Positions 55,279 to 63,330 of a stretch of DNA of 64,000 nucleotides are shown one piece after another; the stretch's first letter is position 1, and every line of letters starts with the position of its first letter. A program made the position numbers and the translations under genes. Source of the DNA: Kitasatospora phosalacinea (lineage in GTDB: Bacteria; Actinomycetota; Actinomycetes; Streptomycetales; Streptomycetaceae); NCBI RefSeq assembly GCF_000716545.1, contig NZ_JNWZ01000024.1:1-64000 (forward strand), read 5' to 3'. The notes under the pieces are model-generated. The model was not told the DNA's origin, did not search any database, and saw only the letters and a program-made list of their open reading frames with translations.

Positions 55279-56880
55279 TCAGTCCTCCTTCACGGCGAGC
55301 CGCTTGGGCAGACCCGCCAGGGCGAGCAGGGCGCCGAGGGCACACAGGACGGCGGTGGTGAGGGCGGCGGTGTGCACGCCGTTCAGGAAGGCGTGGTGGG
55401 CGCCCTCGGTGACGGCGGCGCGCAGGTCGGCGGGCATGGTGCCGGTGACGGGGGCGACGCCCATCGCCACCGCGTCCTTGGCGGACGCCAACTGCCCGGC
55501 GGTGTCGGCCGGGACGCCCGCGGCGGTGAGCGCGCCGGGCAGGGTGGCGCCGACCCGGCTGCCGATCAGCGAGACCAGGACGGAGGTGCCGAGCGCGCCG
55601 CCGACCTGCAGCGCGGTGGACTGCAGACCGCTGGCCACCCCGCCGTCGCGCACCGGGGCGCTGCCGACGATGGCGTCCGAGGAGGCCGACATCACCATGC
55701 CGACGCCGAGGCCGATCAGCACGAACGGCGGCCACATCGCCGCGTACGGCGAGTGCGCGTCCCAGGTCAGCAGGCAGAGCGCGGCGACGCCCTCCAGGGC
55801 CATGCCGAGCGGCATCGTGAAGCGGGAGCCGAGGCGTCCGGTCAGCGCGGCGCCGAGCGGGGCGGCGACCACCGAGGCCAGGCTGAGCGGCAGGGTCCGC
55901 ACGCCCGCCTGGACGGGGGTGAGGCCGCGGACGTTCTGCAGGTACAGCATCAGGAAGAAGATCACGCCGAGCAGCATGAAGAAGTTGACCGCGGTGACCA
56001 CCGTGCCGATGCCCAGCGCCGGGCTGCGGAACAGCCGCATCGGCAGCAGCGGGTGCTCGACCCGCGTCTCGTGGCGGACGAACAGCGCCAGCAGCGCCAG
56101 GCCGGCCGCGATCGCGCCGAGCGTGCCGGCCGAACCCCAGCCCCAGCTCTCGCCCTTGACCACGCCGAACACCAGCGCGACCAGGCCGAGCGCCAGCAGC
56201 AGCACGCCCAGCAGGTCGAAGCGGTGCCGGCCGCCGGCGTCCCGGCTCTGCGGCAGCACCAGCGCGCCGAACGCCAGGCCGGCCAGGCCGATCGGCAGGT
56301 TGATGAAGAACACCGACTCCCAGTTGACGTGCTCGACCAGCAGGCCGCCGACGATCGGGCCGAGCGCGGTCGAGCAGGACGCGACCATCGCCCACAGGCC
56401 GACCGCGGTGCCGAACTGCCGGGGCGGGAAGACCGCGCGCAGCAGGCCGAGCGTGTTGGGGATCAGCAGCGCGGCGCACACGCCCTGCAGGGCGCGGAAG
56501 GCGATGACGCCGCCGATCGAGCCGACCACGCCGATCAGCACCGAGGCGACCACGAAGCCCGCGACGCCCGCCAGGTAGAAGGTGCGGCGGCCGAACCGGT
56601 CGCCCAGCTTGCCGCCGAGGATCAGCAGCGCGGCCATCGCCAGCAGGTAGGAGTTGGTGACCCACTGCAGCCCGGCGGTGGAGGCGTGCAGGTCGCGGCC
56701 GATCTCCGGGTTGGCGATCGAGACCACCGAGCCGTCCAGGTTCACCATGAACAGGCCGACCGCCACGGCCACCAGGGTCAGCCACGGGTTGGCGCGCGGC
56801 CCGCCGGGAGCGGATGCGGGAGCGGGTGCGGGAGGGGAGTGCGCGGGCACGACGGGGTGCCCCGCCGGGGAAACGGGCAT
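55279..56880 (-). CDS. MFS drug exporter (DHA2, 14-TM)
   Basis: A 533-residue EmrB/QacA-type proton antiporter: first helix LTLVAVAVGLFMVNLDGSVV, motif A GGKLGDRFGRR, MVASCSTALGPIVGGLL (motif C) and about 14 hydrophobic segments. It has a Pro/Ala-rich cytosolic N-tail. ATG 56880 has AAGG 7 bp upstream. The MarR gene directly upstream on the same strand (76 bp) and the dyad before it indicate a self-regulated marR-efflux operon. Confidence 0.92.
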   Translation of the reverse strand: MPVSPAGHPVVPAHSPPAPAPASAPGGPRANPWLTLVAVAVGLFMVNLDGSVVSIANPEIGRDLHASTAGLQWVTNSYLLAMAALLILGGKLGDRFGRRTFYLAGVAGFVVASVLIGVVGSIGGVIAFRALQGVCAALLIPNTLGLLRAVFPPRQFGTAVGLWAMVASCSTALGPIVGGLLVEHVNWESVFFINLPIGLAGLAFGALVLPQSRDAGGRHRFDLLGVLLLALGLVALVFGVVKGESWGWGSAGTLGAIAAGLALLALFVRHETRVEHPLLPMRLFRSPALGIGTVVTAVNFFMLLGVIFFLMLYLQNVRGLTPVQAGVRTLPLSLASVVAAPLGAALTGRLGSRFTMPLGMALEGVAALCLLTWDAHSPYAAMWPPFVLIGLGVGMVMSASSDAIVGSAPVRDGGVASGLQSTALQVGGALGTSVLVSLIGSRVGATLPGALTAAGVPADTAGQLASAKDAVAMGVAPVTGTMPADLRAAVTEGAHHAFLNGVHTAALTTAVLCALGALLALAGLPKRLAVKED

Positions 56881-56899
56881 GGAACTGCCTTGTCTGGAC

Positions 56900-56935
56900 G
56901 AGTACGAGTACGAGTACGGCTACGGGTACGGCTAT
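56900..56935. repeat. Hexanucleotide repeat in the MarR-MFS spacer
   Basis: Six head-to-tail hexamers of the pattern GRSTAY (GAGTAC three times, GGCTAC, GGGTAC, GGCTAT) in the leader between the MarR and MFS genes. On the other strand this reads YE/YG codons by chance. Copy number could vary by slippage and change leader length. Confidence 0.7.
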
Positions 56936-56956
56936 GGAAGGAACGCCGGCGGTTCG

Positions 56957-57469
56957 TCAGCCGGCGGTGCTGGTGCCGCTGGTGCTGTCGCCGTCGACGG
57001 CGTACAGCAGCGCGGTGAGCGCCTCCAGCGCGCCGCAGGCCGAGCCGAGCGCGCCGCGCTGGCCGTCGGTCAGGGCGGCGAGCAGCTGCGTCAGGTGCGC
57101 TTCCTTCAGGGCCCGCGCCTCGGCGAGGCGGCCCAGGGCGAGGGGCGTCGGGTGCAGGTGGGCGACCCGCTTGTCCGCGCTGTCCGCCCGGCGTTCCAGC
57201 AGGCCCTGCTCGGTGAGCTGGGAGACCAGCGCGCTGACGTTGTTCGGCTTCATCTGCAGCACCCGCGCGCTCTCCCGCACCGTGGTGCCGGGCCGTTCCT
57301 CGACCAGCCACAGCAGGGCGAGCTGGCCCTCGGAGAGCGCCGGGTGCGGGAAGTCCCGCGCGAGCCGCCGTTCCAGGGCCCGGTTCAGGGCGGGCAGCAG
57401 CGCCACGAGCACGGAGGCCGTGGGGTCCGCGTCGCCGCCGGGGGCGCTGGAGTCGAGCACGGGCCCCAC
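56957..57469 (-). CDS. MarR-family regulator of efflux operon
   Basis: A 170-residue MarR winged helix: LSEGQLALLWLVEERPGTTV, RESARVLQMKPNNVSALVSQ and LTEQGLLERRADSADKRVAH. GTG 57469 start (GTG 57460 possible); no ribosome site, and the perfect TAGGTAT/ATACCTA dyad lies 2 bp upstream, so the message may be leaderless and auto-repressed. First gene of the operon with the MFS pump. Confidence 0.9.
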   Translation of the reverse strand: MGPVLDSSAPGGDADPTASVLVALLPALNRALERRLARDFPHPALSEGQLALLWLVEERPGTTVRESARVLQMKPNNVSALVSQLTEQGLLERRADSADKRVAHLHPTPLALGRLAEARALKEAHLTQLLAALTDGQRGALGSACGALEALTALLYAVDGDSTSGTSTAG

Positions 57470-57471
57470 TT

Positions 57472-57491
57472 TAGGTATGCATGGATACCTA
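57472..57491. promoter_or_regulatory. MarR operator TAGGTAT-N6-ATACCTA
   Basis: A perfect inverted repeat with 7-bp arms and a GCATGG spacer directly before the MarR start and 14 bp from the VOC stop. AT-rich in a GC-rich setting; its place at the promoter implies autorepression of the marR-MFS operon. Confidence 0.75.
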
Positions 57492-57505
57492 TGTCAACGT
57501 ACCCA

Positions 57506-57925
57506 TCACGCGTCGGCAGCACCGGCTGCCCCGGCGCCCCCGGTGGCCCCCGCCGCCCGCTCCGCCGCGCTGCGCAGCACGCAGAACTCGTTGCCCTCCG
57601 GGTCGGCCAGCACCGCCCAGCCCGTGCCGTCCGGGTGGCGGTGGTCGCCGACCAGGGTGGCACCGAGCGCCAGCAGGCGCGCCACCTCCGCGTCCCGCCC
57701 GGTGTCGTCCGGGCGCAGGCACAGGTGGACCCGGTTCTTGACCGTCTTGGCCTCGGGCACCTGGTTGAAGTACAGCACCGGCCCGCCCTCCGGGGTCACC
57801 TGCGTCTCCCGGTCGCCCGGTCGGCACTCCGGGTCGACCGGGCCGCCCGTCACCTCGCTCCAGAACCGGGCCAACCGGTAGGCGTCCGCACAGTCGATCG
57901 CCACGTTCTGCACCGTCGAAACCAT
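57506..57925 (-). CDS. VOC/glyoxalase-like protein
   Basis: A 139-residue vicinal-oxygen-chelate protein of the DUF/glyoxalase-like type frequent in actinobacteria: VQNVAIDCADAYRLARFWSE, PVLYFNQVPEAKTVKNRVHL and WAVLADPEGNEFCVL. It may bind a drug or small electrophile. Ala/Gly-rich C-tail. ATG 57925. Upstream of the MarR gene on the same strand, but the operator between them suggests a separate unit. Confidence 0.85.
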   Translation of the reverse strand: MVSTVQNVAIDCADAYRLARFWSEVTGGPVDPECRPGDRETQVTPEGGPVLYFNQVPEAKTVKNRVHLCLRPDDTGRDAEVARLLALGATLVGDHRHPDGTGWAVLADPEGNEFCVLRSAAERAAGATGGAGAAGAADA

Positions 57926-58076
57926 GTCCGCGAGTCTCCCCGCCGGTGGCCCGGCGCGCGACCCGGCCGCGCCGGGGGCCGGAACCGCCCGGCATGGAGC
58001 CGCCGCCGCCGGGTATCAGGCGCAGGCACGGAACGGGGAGCCGGGGATCGGACGCGCGAAGGGGAGGACCTCGACG

Positions 58077-58757
58077 GTGGGCAACGGACGGACGGCGGAG
58101 GCCGGGCAGGGGAAGCCGGAGCGGGCGGGCATCGACCCGGCGGGCGGGAGCGCCTCCCCGTGGCACTGGCAGCACTGGAAGCACCGGCTGTCCCGACGGC
58201 CCGAGCCCGTCGAGTCCGAACCCGTCGAGCCCGAGCCCGTCGAGCCCGCGCCCGTCCCCACCGCCCGGCGGGCGGAGCGGTCCGGGCAGCCGTTCCTGCA
58301 CCGTTCCGGGCCGGTGTCCGCCGTCGTCCGGTGGCTGATCCTGCTGGCCGGCCTGGTGCTGACCGTGGTGTTCGCGGTCGGGCTGGCCCGGGTGACGCTG
58401 GTGCCGGAGCCCGGCGCGCAGAGCCTGGTGCACCCCAACTTCCACCTCGGCGCCTCGCTCCGCGCCTACCTGGACCAGCCCGCCGTCCGGGCCGCGGTGC
58501 AGCAGGTCGGCGGGAACGTCCTGCTGGGCATGCCGTTCGGCGTGCTGCTGCCGGTGCTGTTCCCCCGGCTGCGCAGCGTCCTGGCCGCGACGGCGCTGAC
58601 CGCGCTGGTGATGGTCACGGTCGAGGCGGCGCAGGGCCTCCTGGTGGAGGGCCGGGCGTTCGACGTGGACGACGTGCTGCTCAACACCTTCGGCGCCCTG
58701 CTCGCCCACCTGCTGCTGGGCCGCCGGATCGGCCGCGCCCTGTACGAGCGGCGCTGA
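58077..58757 (+). CDS. VanZ-family membrane protein
   Basis: A 226-residue VanZ-like protein. A 90-residue cytosolic N-part contains a repeated PEPVE motif. Membrane helices follow (VVRWLILLAGLVLTVVFAVG, NVLLGMPFGVLLPVLFPRL, VLAATALTALVMVTVEAAQG). The VanZ signature N-LxPF and DVDDVLLNTFGA are present. VanZ proteins give low-level teicoplanin or lipoglycopeptide tolerance in some hosts, but most are uncharacterised. GTG start 58077 with GGGGAGG about 10 bp upstream. Confidence 0.87.
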   Translation: MGNGRTAEAGQGKPERAGIDPAGGSASPWHWQHWKHRLSRRPEPVESEPVEPEPVEPAPVPTARRAERSGQPFLHRSGPVSAVVRWLILLAGLVLTVVFAVGLARVTLVPEPGAQSLVHPNFHLGASLRAYLDQPAVRAAVQQVGGNVLLGMPFGVLLPVLFPRLRSVLAATALTALVMVTVEAAQGLLVEGRAFDVDDVLLNTFGALLAHLLLGRRIGRALYERR

Positions 58758-58776
58758 CCCTGAGGGGTGGGCGTTC

Positions 58777-58803
58777 GCCCGGGACGGCGTGCCCGTCCCG
58801 GGC
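58777..58803. terminator. Bidirectional hairpin terminator
   Basis: GCCCGGGACGG and CCGTCCCGGGC, 11-bp perfect arms around a 5-nt loop, between the convergent VanZ and macro-domain genes. Confidence 0.8.
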
Positions 58804-58816
58804 GGGGAGGCCGCGG

Positions 58817-59299
58817 CTACCCGTGGTCGTAGACCGTCACCGGTATCCCCTGGTCGGTGAGGCGGGCGGTGATCAGCGGTTCGATCCGCTCCCACTTGCC
58901 GCCGGCCAGGCCGCAGCCGATCCGGGGCATGTGGACGGAGGCGCCGAGGCGCCGGGCTTCGGGGGCGAGCCTGGCGAGCGCGGCGTCGATCGCCTCGTAG
59001 CGGACGGGGACACCGGTGGAGCGGGCGGTGCGGGTGCCGCGCTGGCCGATCATGTTGGCGACCCAGAGGTGCGGGGTGACCTGGACCAACTGGAGGGCGC
59101 CGAGGGCGAAGTCGTTGCGGGAGCGCTCGCGGTGCCAGCGGCGGTAGGCGGCTTCGGGTTCGGGCCAGCGGCGGGAGAGGGCGAGGACGAATCCCTTGCC
59201 CCAGCCGCCGAGGTCGTTGCAGACGTGGGCGATGACCCGCGGGCCCTTGCCCCGGGGCGCGGTGGCGTCCCCGCGCAGGTAGGTGATCGTCTCGGCCAT
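58817..59299 (-). CDS. Macro-domain protein (ADP-ribose binding/hydrolysis)
   Basis: A 160-residue stand-alone macro domain of the Poa1p-like group: ITYLRGDATAPRGKGPRVIA, HVCNDLGGWGKGFVLALSRR and VHMPRIGCGLAGGKWERI. It probably removes ADP-ribose from proteins or nucleic acids, or hydrolyses ADP-ribose-1''-phosphate. No ART-type toxin (DarT) lies beside it, so a DarG role is not supported. ATG 59299 chosen; ATG 59308 also in frame. Confidence 0.87.
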   Translation of the reverse strand: MAETITYLRGDATAPRGKGPRVIAHVCNDLGGWGKGFVLALSRRWPEPEAAYRRWHRERSRNDFALGALQLVQVTPHLWVANMIGQRGTRTARSTGVPVRYEAIDAALARLAPEARRLGASVHMPRIGCGLAGGKWERIEPLITARLTDQGIPVTVYDHG

Positions 59300-59393
59300 G
59301 CCCACCATCCTGGCAGCCGCCGCCGACGGTGCGCCCCGATCCGCCTCGGCCCTCGCGCCGACCTTCGCGCCGACCTTCGCCCCGACCGTCGCG

Positions 59394-59888
59394 TCAGCCG
59401 TCGCGGCGGCGGTCCTTCAGGCGGTCCAGGGAGTCGACGTACTTGAGCATCAGGCGGGCGAACTCCAGGCGTTCGCCGTCGGCCCAGTCGGCGGTGATGT
59501 ACTCGAACGCGGAGCGCTGGTGGCGGCGGAAGCGGGCCATCAGTTCGGTGCCCCGGGGGCTGAGGTGCAGGACGGTGCGGCGGCCGTCGTGCTGGGAGGC
59601 GGCGCGGAGCAGGTAGCCGGCCTTGATGTTGTCGGTGACCATCCGGCTGGCGACGGAGGGATCGACGGCGAGGAGTTCGGCGATCGCGCCGACGGTGACC
59701 TCGGCCTCGGAGTCGCGGGTGTGCTCCAGGACGAGGTTGAGCACCAGGGTGCGGCTGAGGTCCTTGGCGGAGATGGGGTGCTCGACGTCCAGCAGCGAGG
59801 TGCGGCGCAGCTTGCCGAAGGCGGGGCCGACGGCGTCCAGCAGTTCGTCCGCCGCGGGGTGCGGCCGGTGGGCCTCGTTCTTCGTCAT
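59394..59888 (-). CDS. MarR-family transcriptional regulator
   Basis: A 164-residue MarR-type regulator: VTVGAIAELLAVDPSVASRM, VTDNIKAGYLLRAASQHDGR and RTVLHLSPRGTELMARF. ATG 59888 start; the open frame extends upstream through the divergent promoter without meaning. Divergent from an NmrA-like reductase; an interrupted dyad in between may be its operator. Confidence 0.87.
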   Translation of the reverse strand: MTKNEAHRPHPAADELLDAVGPAFGKLRRTSLLDVEHPISAKDLSRTLVLNLVLEHTRDSEAEVTVGAIAELLAVDPSVASRMVTDNIKAGYLLRAASQHDGRRTVLHLSPRGTELMARFRRHQRSAFEYITADWADGERLEFARLMLKYVDSLDRLKDRRRDG

Positions 59889-59956
59889 GCGCCCATGGTA
59901 GGCGCGCAACCCCGGCCAGGTGCATGGGGGAACACATAAGTGCGTTGCTTCGCAAT

Positions 59957-59976
59957 TACGTGCATGACAGCATGTA
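59957..59976. promoter_or_regulatory. Imperfect dyad TACGTGC-N6-GCATGTA
   Basis: Six of seven arm positions pair. It sits in an AT-richer stretch between the divergent MarR and NmrA-like genes, next to TTGC-TTC-GCAA (59945-59955). A candidate MarR operator for both genes. Confidence 0.45.
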
Positions 59977-60018
59977 TCTGCGAGCGAACGCGCGCACTCT
60001 TCTCTCCCGGGGGTTCCC

Positions 60019-60861
60019 ATGACCGTTCTCGTCACCGGCGCACGCGGCAAGGTCGGCCGCGCCGTCCTGGAGCGGCTGCACGCCGCCGGCCGGCCCGTCC
60101 GCGCCGCCAGCGCCCGCCCGGCCGAACTCGCCGTCCCGGCCGGGGTGGTGGGCGTCGAGCTGGTGCTGAACCGGCCCGCCACCTTCGCCGCCGCGCTGGA
60201 GGGCGTCCGCCAGGTGTTCCTGTACCCGGAGCCCGCGGGCATCGACGCGTTCACCGCGGCCGCCCGGGCGGCCGGCGTGGAGCACGTCGTGCTGCTGTCC
60301 TCCTCCTCGGTGCTCGCGCCGGGCGCCGAGAGCGACCCGCTGGGCGCGCACAACCTGCGGGTCGAGCAGGCGCTGGCCGTCTCCGGCCTGCCCACCACCC
60401 TGCTGCGGGCGGACGCCTTCGCCAGCAACGCGCTCGGCTGGTGCGCGGCGATCGGCGCCGGCCTGCCGGTCGAACTCCCCTACCCGGAGGCCAGCCTGGC
60501 CCCGGTCCACCCGGCGGACGTCGCCGACGTCGCGGTGGCCGCGCTGTCCGGCCCCGAGCTGCGCGGCCGTGCCGTCACGCTCACCGGCGGGCAGCGGCTG
60601 ACGCTGCGCGAGCAGGTCGGCGTGCTGGCCGACGTGCTGGGCCGGCCGGTCCCGGTCGAGACGGTCACCCGGGCCGAGGCCGAACGCCAGTTGGGCCGTT
60701 TCATGCCCGCCCCGTTGGTCGGCTCCCTGCTCTCCTTCTGGGCCGCCGCCAGCACCACCCCCGCCACCATCGGCGACACCACCCGCACCCTGCTCGGCGT
60801 CCCGGAGCGCACCTTCCACCAGTGGGCGACCGAGCACGCGGCCGCGTTCACCGCCGGCTGA
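60019..60861 (+). CDS. NmrA-like NAD(P)-binding oxidoreductase
   Basis: A 280-residue atypical SDR of the NmrA type: MTVLVTGARGKVGRAVLERL, GVEHVVLLSSSSVLAPGAES and LPTTLLRADAFASNALGW. It belongs to the same family as the 11-kb reductase but is only distantly similar to it. Probably reduces a quinone or isoflavone-like compound. ATG 60019. Likely controlled by the divergent MarR gene. A GC-rich hairpin-like stretch (60870-60903) follows. Confidence 0.85.
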   Translation: MTVLVTGARGKVGRAVLERLHAAGRPVRAASARPAELAVPAGVVGVELVLNRPATFAAALEGVRQVFLYPEPAGIDAFTAAARAAGVEHVVLLSSSSVLAPGAESDPLGAHNLRVEQALAVSGLPTTLLRADAFASNALGWCAAIGAGLPVELPYPEASLAPVHPADVADVAVAALSGPELRGRAVTLTGGQRLTLREQVGVLADVLGRPVPVETVTRAEAERQLGRFMPAPLVGSLLSFWAAASTTPATIGDTTRTLLGVPERTFHQWATEHAAAFTAG

Positions 60862-60904
60862 CGCCCGGTCACCCCCCGCCCCCTCCGGGGGAGTCGGCGG
60901 GTGC

Positions 60905-61903
60905 TCAGGCCAGCGCCGGGATGACGTGCGCCCCGTACGCGTCGATGACGGCCTCGCGCGCGTCGTGCATCGCGTACAGCGCGAACTGGTCGACGCCCAG
61001 GTCGCGCAGGGCGCGCAGCTTCTCGACGTGGGCGGAGACCGGGCCGAGCAGGCAGAAGCGGTCGACGATCTCGTCGGGCACGAAGGCGGTGTCGGGGTTG
61101 TCGGCCCGCCCGTGGTGGGAGTAGTCGTACCCCTGGCGGTCCTTGATGTAGTCGGTCAGTTCGTCGGGGACCATGCCGGAGTGCTCGCCGTAGCGCGCCA
61201 CCAGGTCGGCGACGTGGTTGCCGACCATGCCGCCGAACCAGCGGCACTGCTCGCGGGCGTGCTGGAGGTCGTCGCCGACGTAGGCGGGGGCGGCGACGCA
61301 GACGGTGACGGCGGCGGGGTCGCGGCCGGCCTCCTCGGCGGCCCGGCGGACGGCCTTGATCATCCGTTCGGTGAGGTAGGGATCGGCGAGTTGGAGGATG
61401 AACCCGTCGGCCTTCCGCCCGGCGAGGGCGAGCGCCTTGGGGCCGTAGGCGGCCATCCAGACGGGCAGCTTCCCGTTCTCGATCCAGGGGATGCGGACCG
61501 GGCTGCCGTCGACCTCGGCTTCCCGGCCCTCGGCGAGGTCGCGGATGGCGTCGATGGCGGCGCCGAGCCGGGCGAGCGTGTTGGGGCGGCGTCCGGCCAC
61601 CCGCATCGCCGAGTCGCCGCGGCCGATGCCGCACACCGTCCGGTTGCCGTACATGTCGTTGAGGGTGGCGAAGGTGGAGGCGGTGACCTCCCAGGTGCGG
61701 GTGCCGGGGTTGGTGACCATCGGGCCGACGCGGAGTCGTTCGGTGTGCTCCAGGATGCGGCTGTGGATGACGAAGGGCTCCTGCCAGAGGACGGCGGAGT
61801 CGAAGGTCCAGCCGTGGCTGAAGCCGGCCCGTTCGGCGCGGCGCATCAGTTCGACGACCTTCGCGGCCGGCGGGTCGGTCTGCAGGACGAGTCCGAAGTC
61901 CAC
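60905..61903 (-). CDS. F420-dependent LLM-class oxidoreductase (hydantoinase-linked type)
   Basis: A 332-residue luciferase-like TIM-barrel flavin/F420 enzyme. MDFGLVLQTDPPAAKVVELM opens the protein; VGPMVTNPGTRTWEVTASTF and VCGIGRGDSAMRVAGRRPNT are cofactor-loop regions. This LLM subfamily typically sits beside dihydropyrimidinase genes, as here. It may reduce a pyrimidine or hydantoin before ring opening (inference). ATG 61903, 33 bp downstream of hydA; the last gene of the operon visible here. Confidence 0.88.
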   Translation of the reverse strand: MDFGLVLQTDPPAAKVVELMRRAERAGFSHGWTFDSAVLWQEPFVIHSRILEHTERLRVGPMVTNPGTRTWEVTASTFATLNDMYGNRTVCGIGRGDSAMRVAGRRPNTLARLGAAIDAIRDLAEGREAEVDGSPVRIPWIENGKLPVWMAAYGPKALALAGRKADGFILQLADPYLTERMIKAVRRAAEEAGRDPAAVTVCVAAPAYVGDDLQHAREQCRWFGGMVGNHVADLVARYGEHSGMVPDELTDYIKDRQGYDYSHHGRADNPDTAFVPDEIVDRFCLLGPVSAHVEKLRALRDLGVDQFALYAMHDAREAVIDAYGAHVIPALA

Positions 61904-61936
61904 TGCGGGGGCTCCTCGCGGAAGAGAAGAGGGGTG

Positions 61937-63325
61937 TCAGAGGTACTGGCAGGCGGAGCGGGGCAGGAAGGCGCCGTGCCCGGGGCGGCCGAGGTAGTCG
62001 CCGCGGTCGAGCAGCACCTCGCCCCGGGAGAGCACCGTCTCGACCCGTCCGGTGAGGGTGCGACCCTCGTACGCCGAGTAGTCGACGTCCATGTGGTGGG
62101 TGGCGGCGGAGAGGGTCTGCACGGCGTGCGGGTCGTAGATCACCAGGTCGGCGTCGGAGCCGGGGGCGATGGTGCCCTTGCGCGGGTGGAGGCCGAACAT
62201 CCGGGCGGGGGCGGCGCAGGCGAGTTCGATCCAGCGGGTGCGGCTGATCCGGCCCTCGACCACGCCCTGGTGGAGCAGGTCCATCCGGTGCTCGACGCCG
62301 GGCAGGCCGTTGGGGATCTTCGAGAAGTCGTCGCGGCCGAGTTCCTTCTGCCCCTTGAAGCAGAACGGGCAGTGGTCGGTGGAGACCACCTGCAGGTCGT
62401 CGGTGCGCAGGCCGCGCCAGAGCGCGGCCTGGTGGTCCTTGGGGCGCAGCGGGGTGGAGCAGACGTACTTGGCGCCCTCGAAGCCGGGTTCGGCGAGGTT
62501 GTCGGTGGACAGGAACAGGTACTGCGGGCAGGTCTCGCCGAAGACGGGCAGGCCGAGGTCGCGGGCGGCGGCGATCTCGGCGAGCGCCTCGCGGGCGGAG
62601 ACGTGCACCACGTACAGCGGCGCGCCGGCGACGCGGGCGAGTTGGATCGCCCGGTGGGTGGCCTCGGCCTCCAGCAGCGCCTTGCGCACCTCGCCGTGGT
62701 GGCGGGGGTCGGTCTCGCCCCTGGCCAGGGCCTGTTCGACCAGGACGTCGATGGCGGGGCCGTTCTCGGCGTGCATCATGGTGAGCGCGCCGAGGTCGGC
62801 GGCCCGCTGCATGGTGCGCAGGATCTGTCCGTCGTCGGAGTAGAAGACGCCGGGGTAGGCCATGAACAGCTTGAACGAGGTGACGCCCTCGCCGACCAGG
62901 CCCGGGAGTTCGCGCAGCACCGGCTCGTTGACGTCCGAGACGATCATGTGGAAGGCGTAGTCGACCGCGCAGTTGCCGTCGGCCTTGGCATGCCAGTCGT
63001 CCAGCCCGGCGCGCAGCGAACCGCCCCTGCGCTGGACGGCGAAGTCGACGATGGTGGTGGTGCCGCCCCAGGCGGCGGCCCGGGTGCCGGTGGCGAAGGT
63101 GTCGGAGGCGCGGGTGCCGCCGAACGGCATCTCCATGTGGGTGTGCGCGTCGACGCCGCCGGGGACGACGTACTTCCCGCTCGCGTCGAACACCCGGTCG
63201 GCGCTCCACCGCTGGCTGCCCGGCAGGGCGAGCGCGACGACCCTGCCGCCCTCGACCAGCACGTCGGCGTGCGTCTCCTCGGCGGCGGTGACGACCAGTC
63301 CGCCGGTGATCAGGGTCCGGGTCAC
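61937..63325 (-). CDS. hydA: Dihydropyrimidinase / D-hydantoinase
   Basis: A 462-residue cyclic amidohydrolase that opens dihydrouracil/dihydrothymine or 5-substituted hydantoins to carbamoyl amino acids. Metal ligands: VDAHTHMEMPFGG, the carboxylated Lys in GVTSFKLFMAYPG, MMHAENG, VVHVSAREAL and STDHCPF. GTG start 63325 has GAGGG upstream and lies 5 bp after the preceding beta-ureidopropionase stop, so the two are translationally close. It feeds the carbamoyl product to that enzyme. Confidence 0.94.
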   Translation of the reverse strand: MTRTLITGGLVVTAAEETHADVLVEGGRVVALALPGSQRWSADRVFDASGKYVVPGGVDAHTHMEMPFGGTRASDTFATGTRAAAWGGTTTIVDFAVQRRGGSLRAGLDDWHAKADGNCAVDYAFHMIVSDVNEPVLRELPGLVGEGVTSFKLFMAYPGVFYSDDGQILRTMQRAADLGALTMMHAENGPAIDVLVEQALARGETDPRHHGEVRKALLEAEATHRAIQLARVAGAPLYVVHVSAREALAEIAAARDLGLPVFGETCPQYLFLSTDNLAEPGFEGAKYVCSTPLRPKDHQAALWRGLRTDDLQVVSTDHCPFCFKGQKELGRDDFSKIPNGLPGVEHRMDLLHQGVVEGRISRTRWIELACAAPARMFGLHPRKGTIAPGSDADLVIYDPHAVQTLSAATHHMDVDYSAYEGRTLTGRVETVLSRGEVLLDRGDYLGRPGHGAFLPRSACQYL

Positions 63326-63330
63326 CGCGC

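Noticed and set aside
52661..56785. 1374-residue minus-strand open frame
   Set aside because: Antisense to the chitinase, lectin protein and MFS genes; His/Arg/Gly-rich nonsense.
58817..59299. DarTG-type toxin-antitoxin from the macro domain
   Set aside because: No DarT-like ADP-ribosyltransferase adjoins; the neighbours are VanZ and MarR genes.
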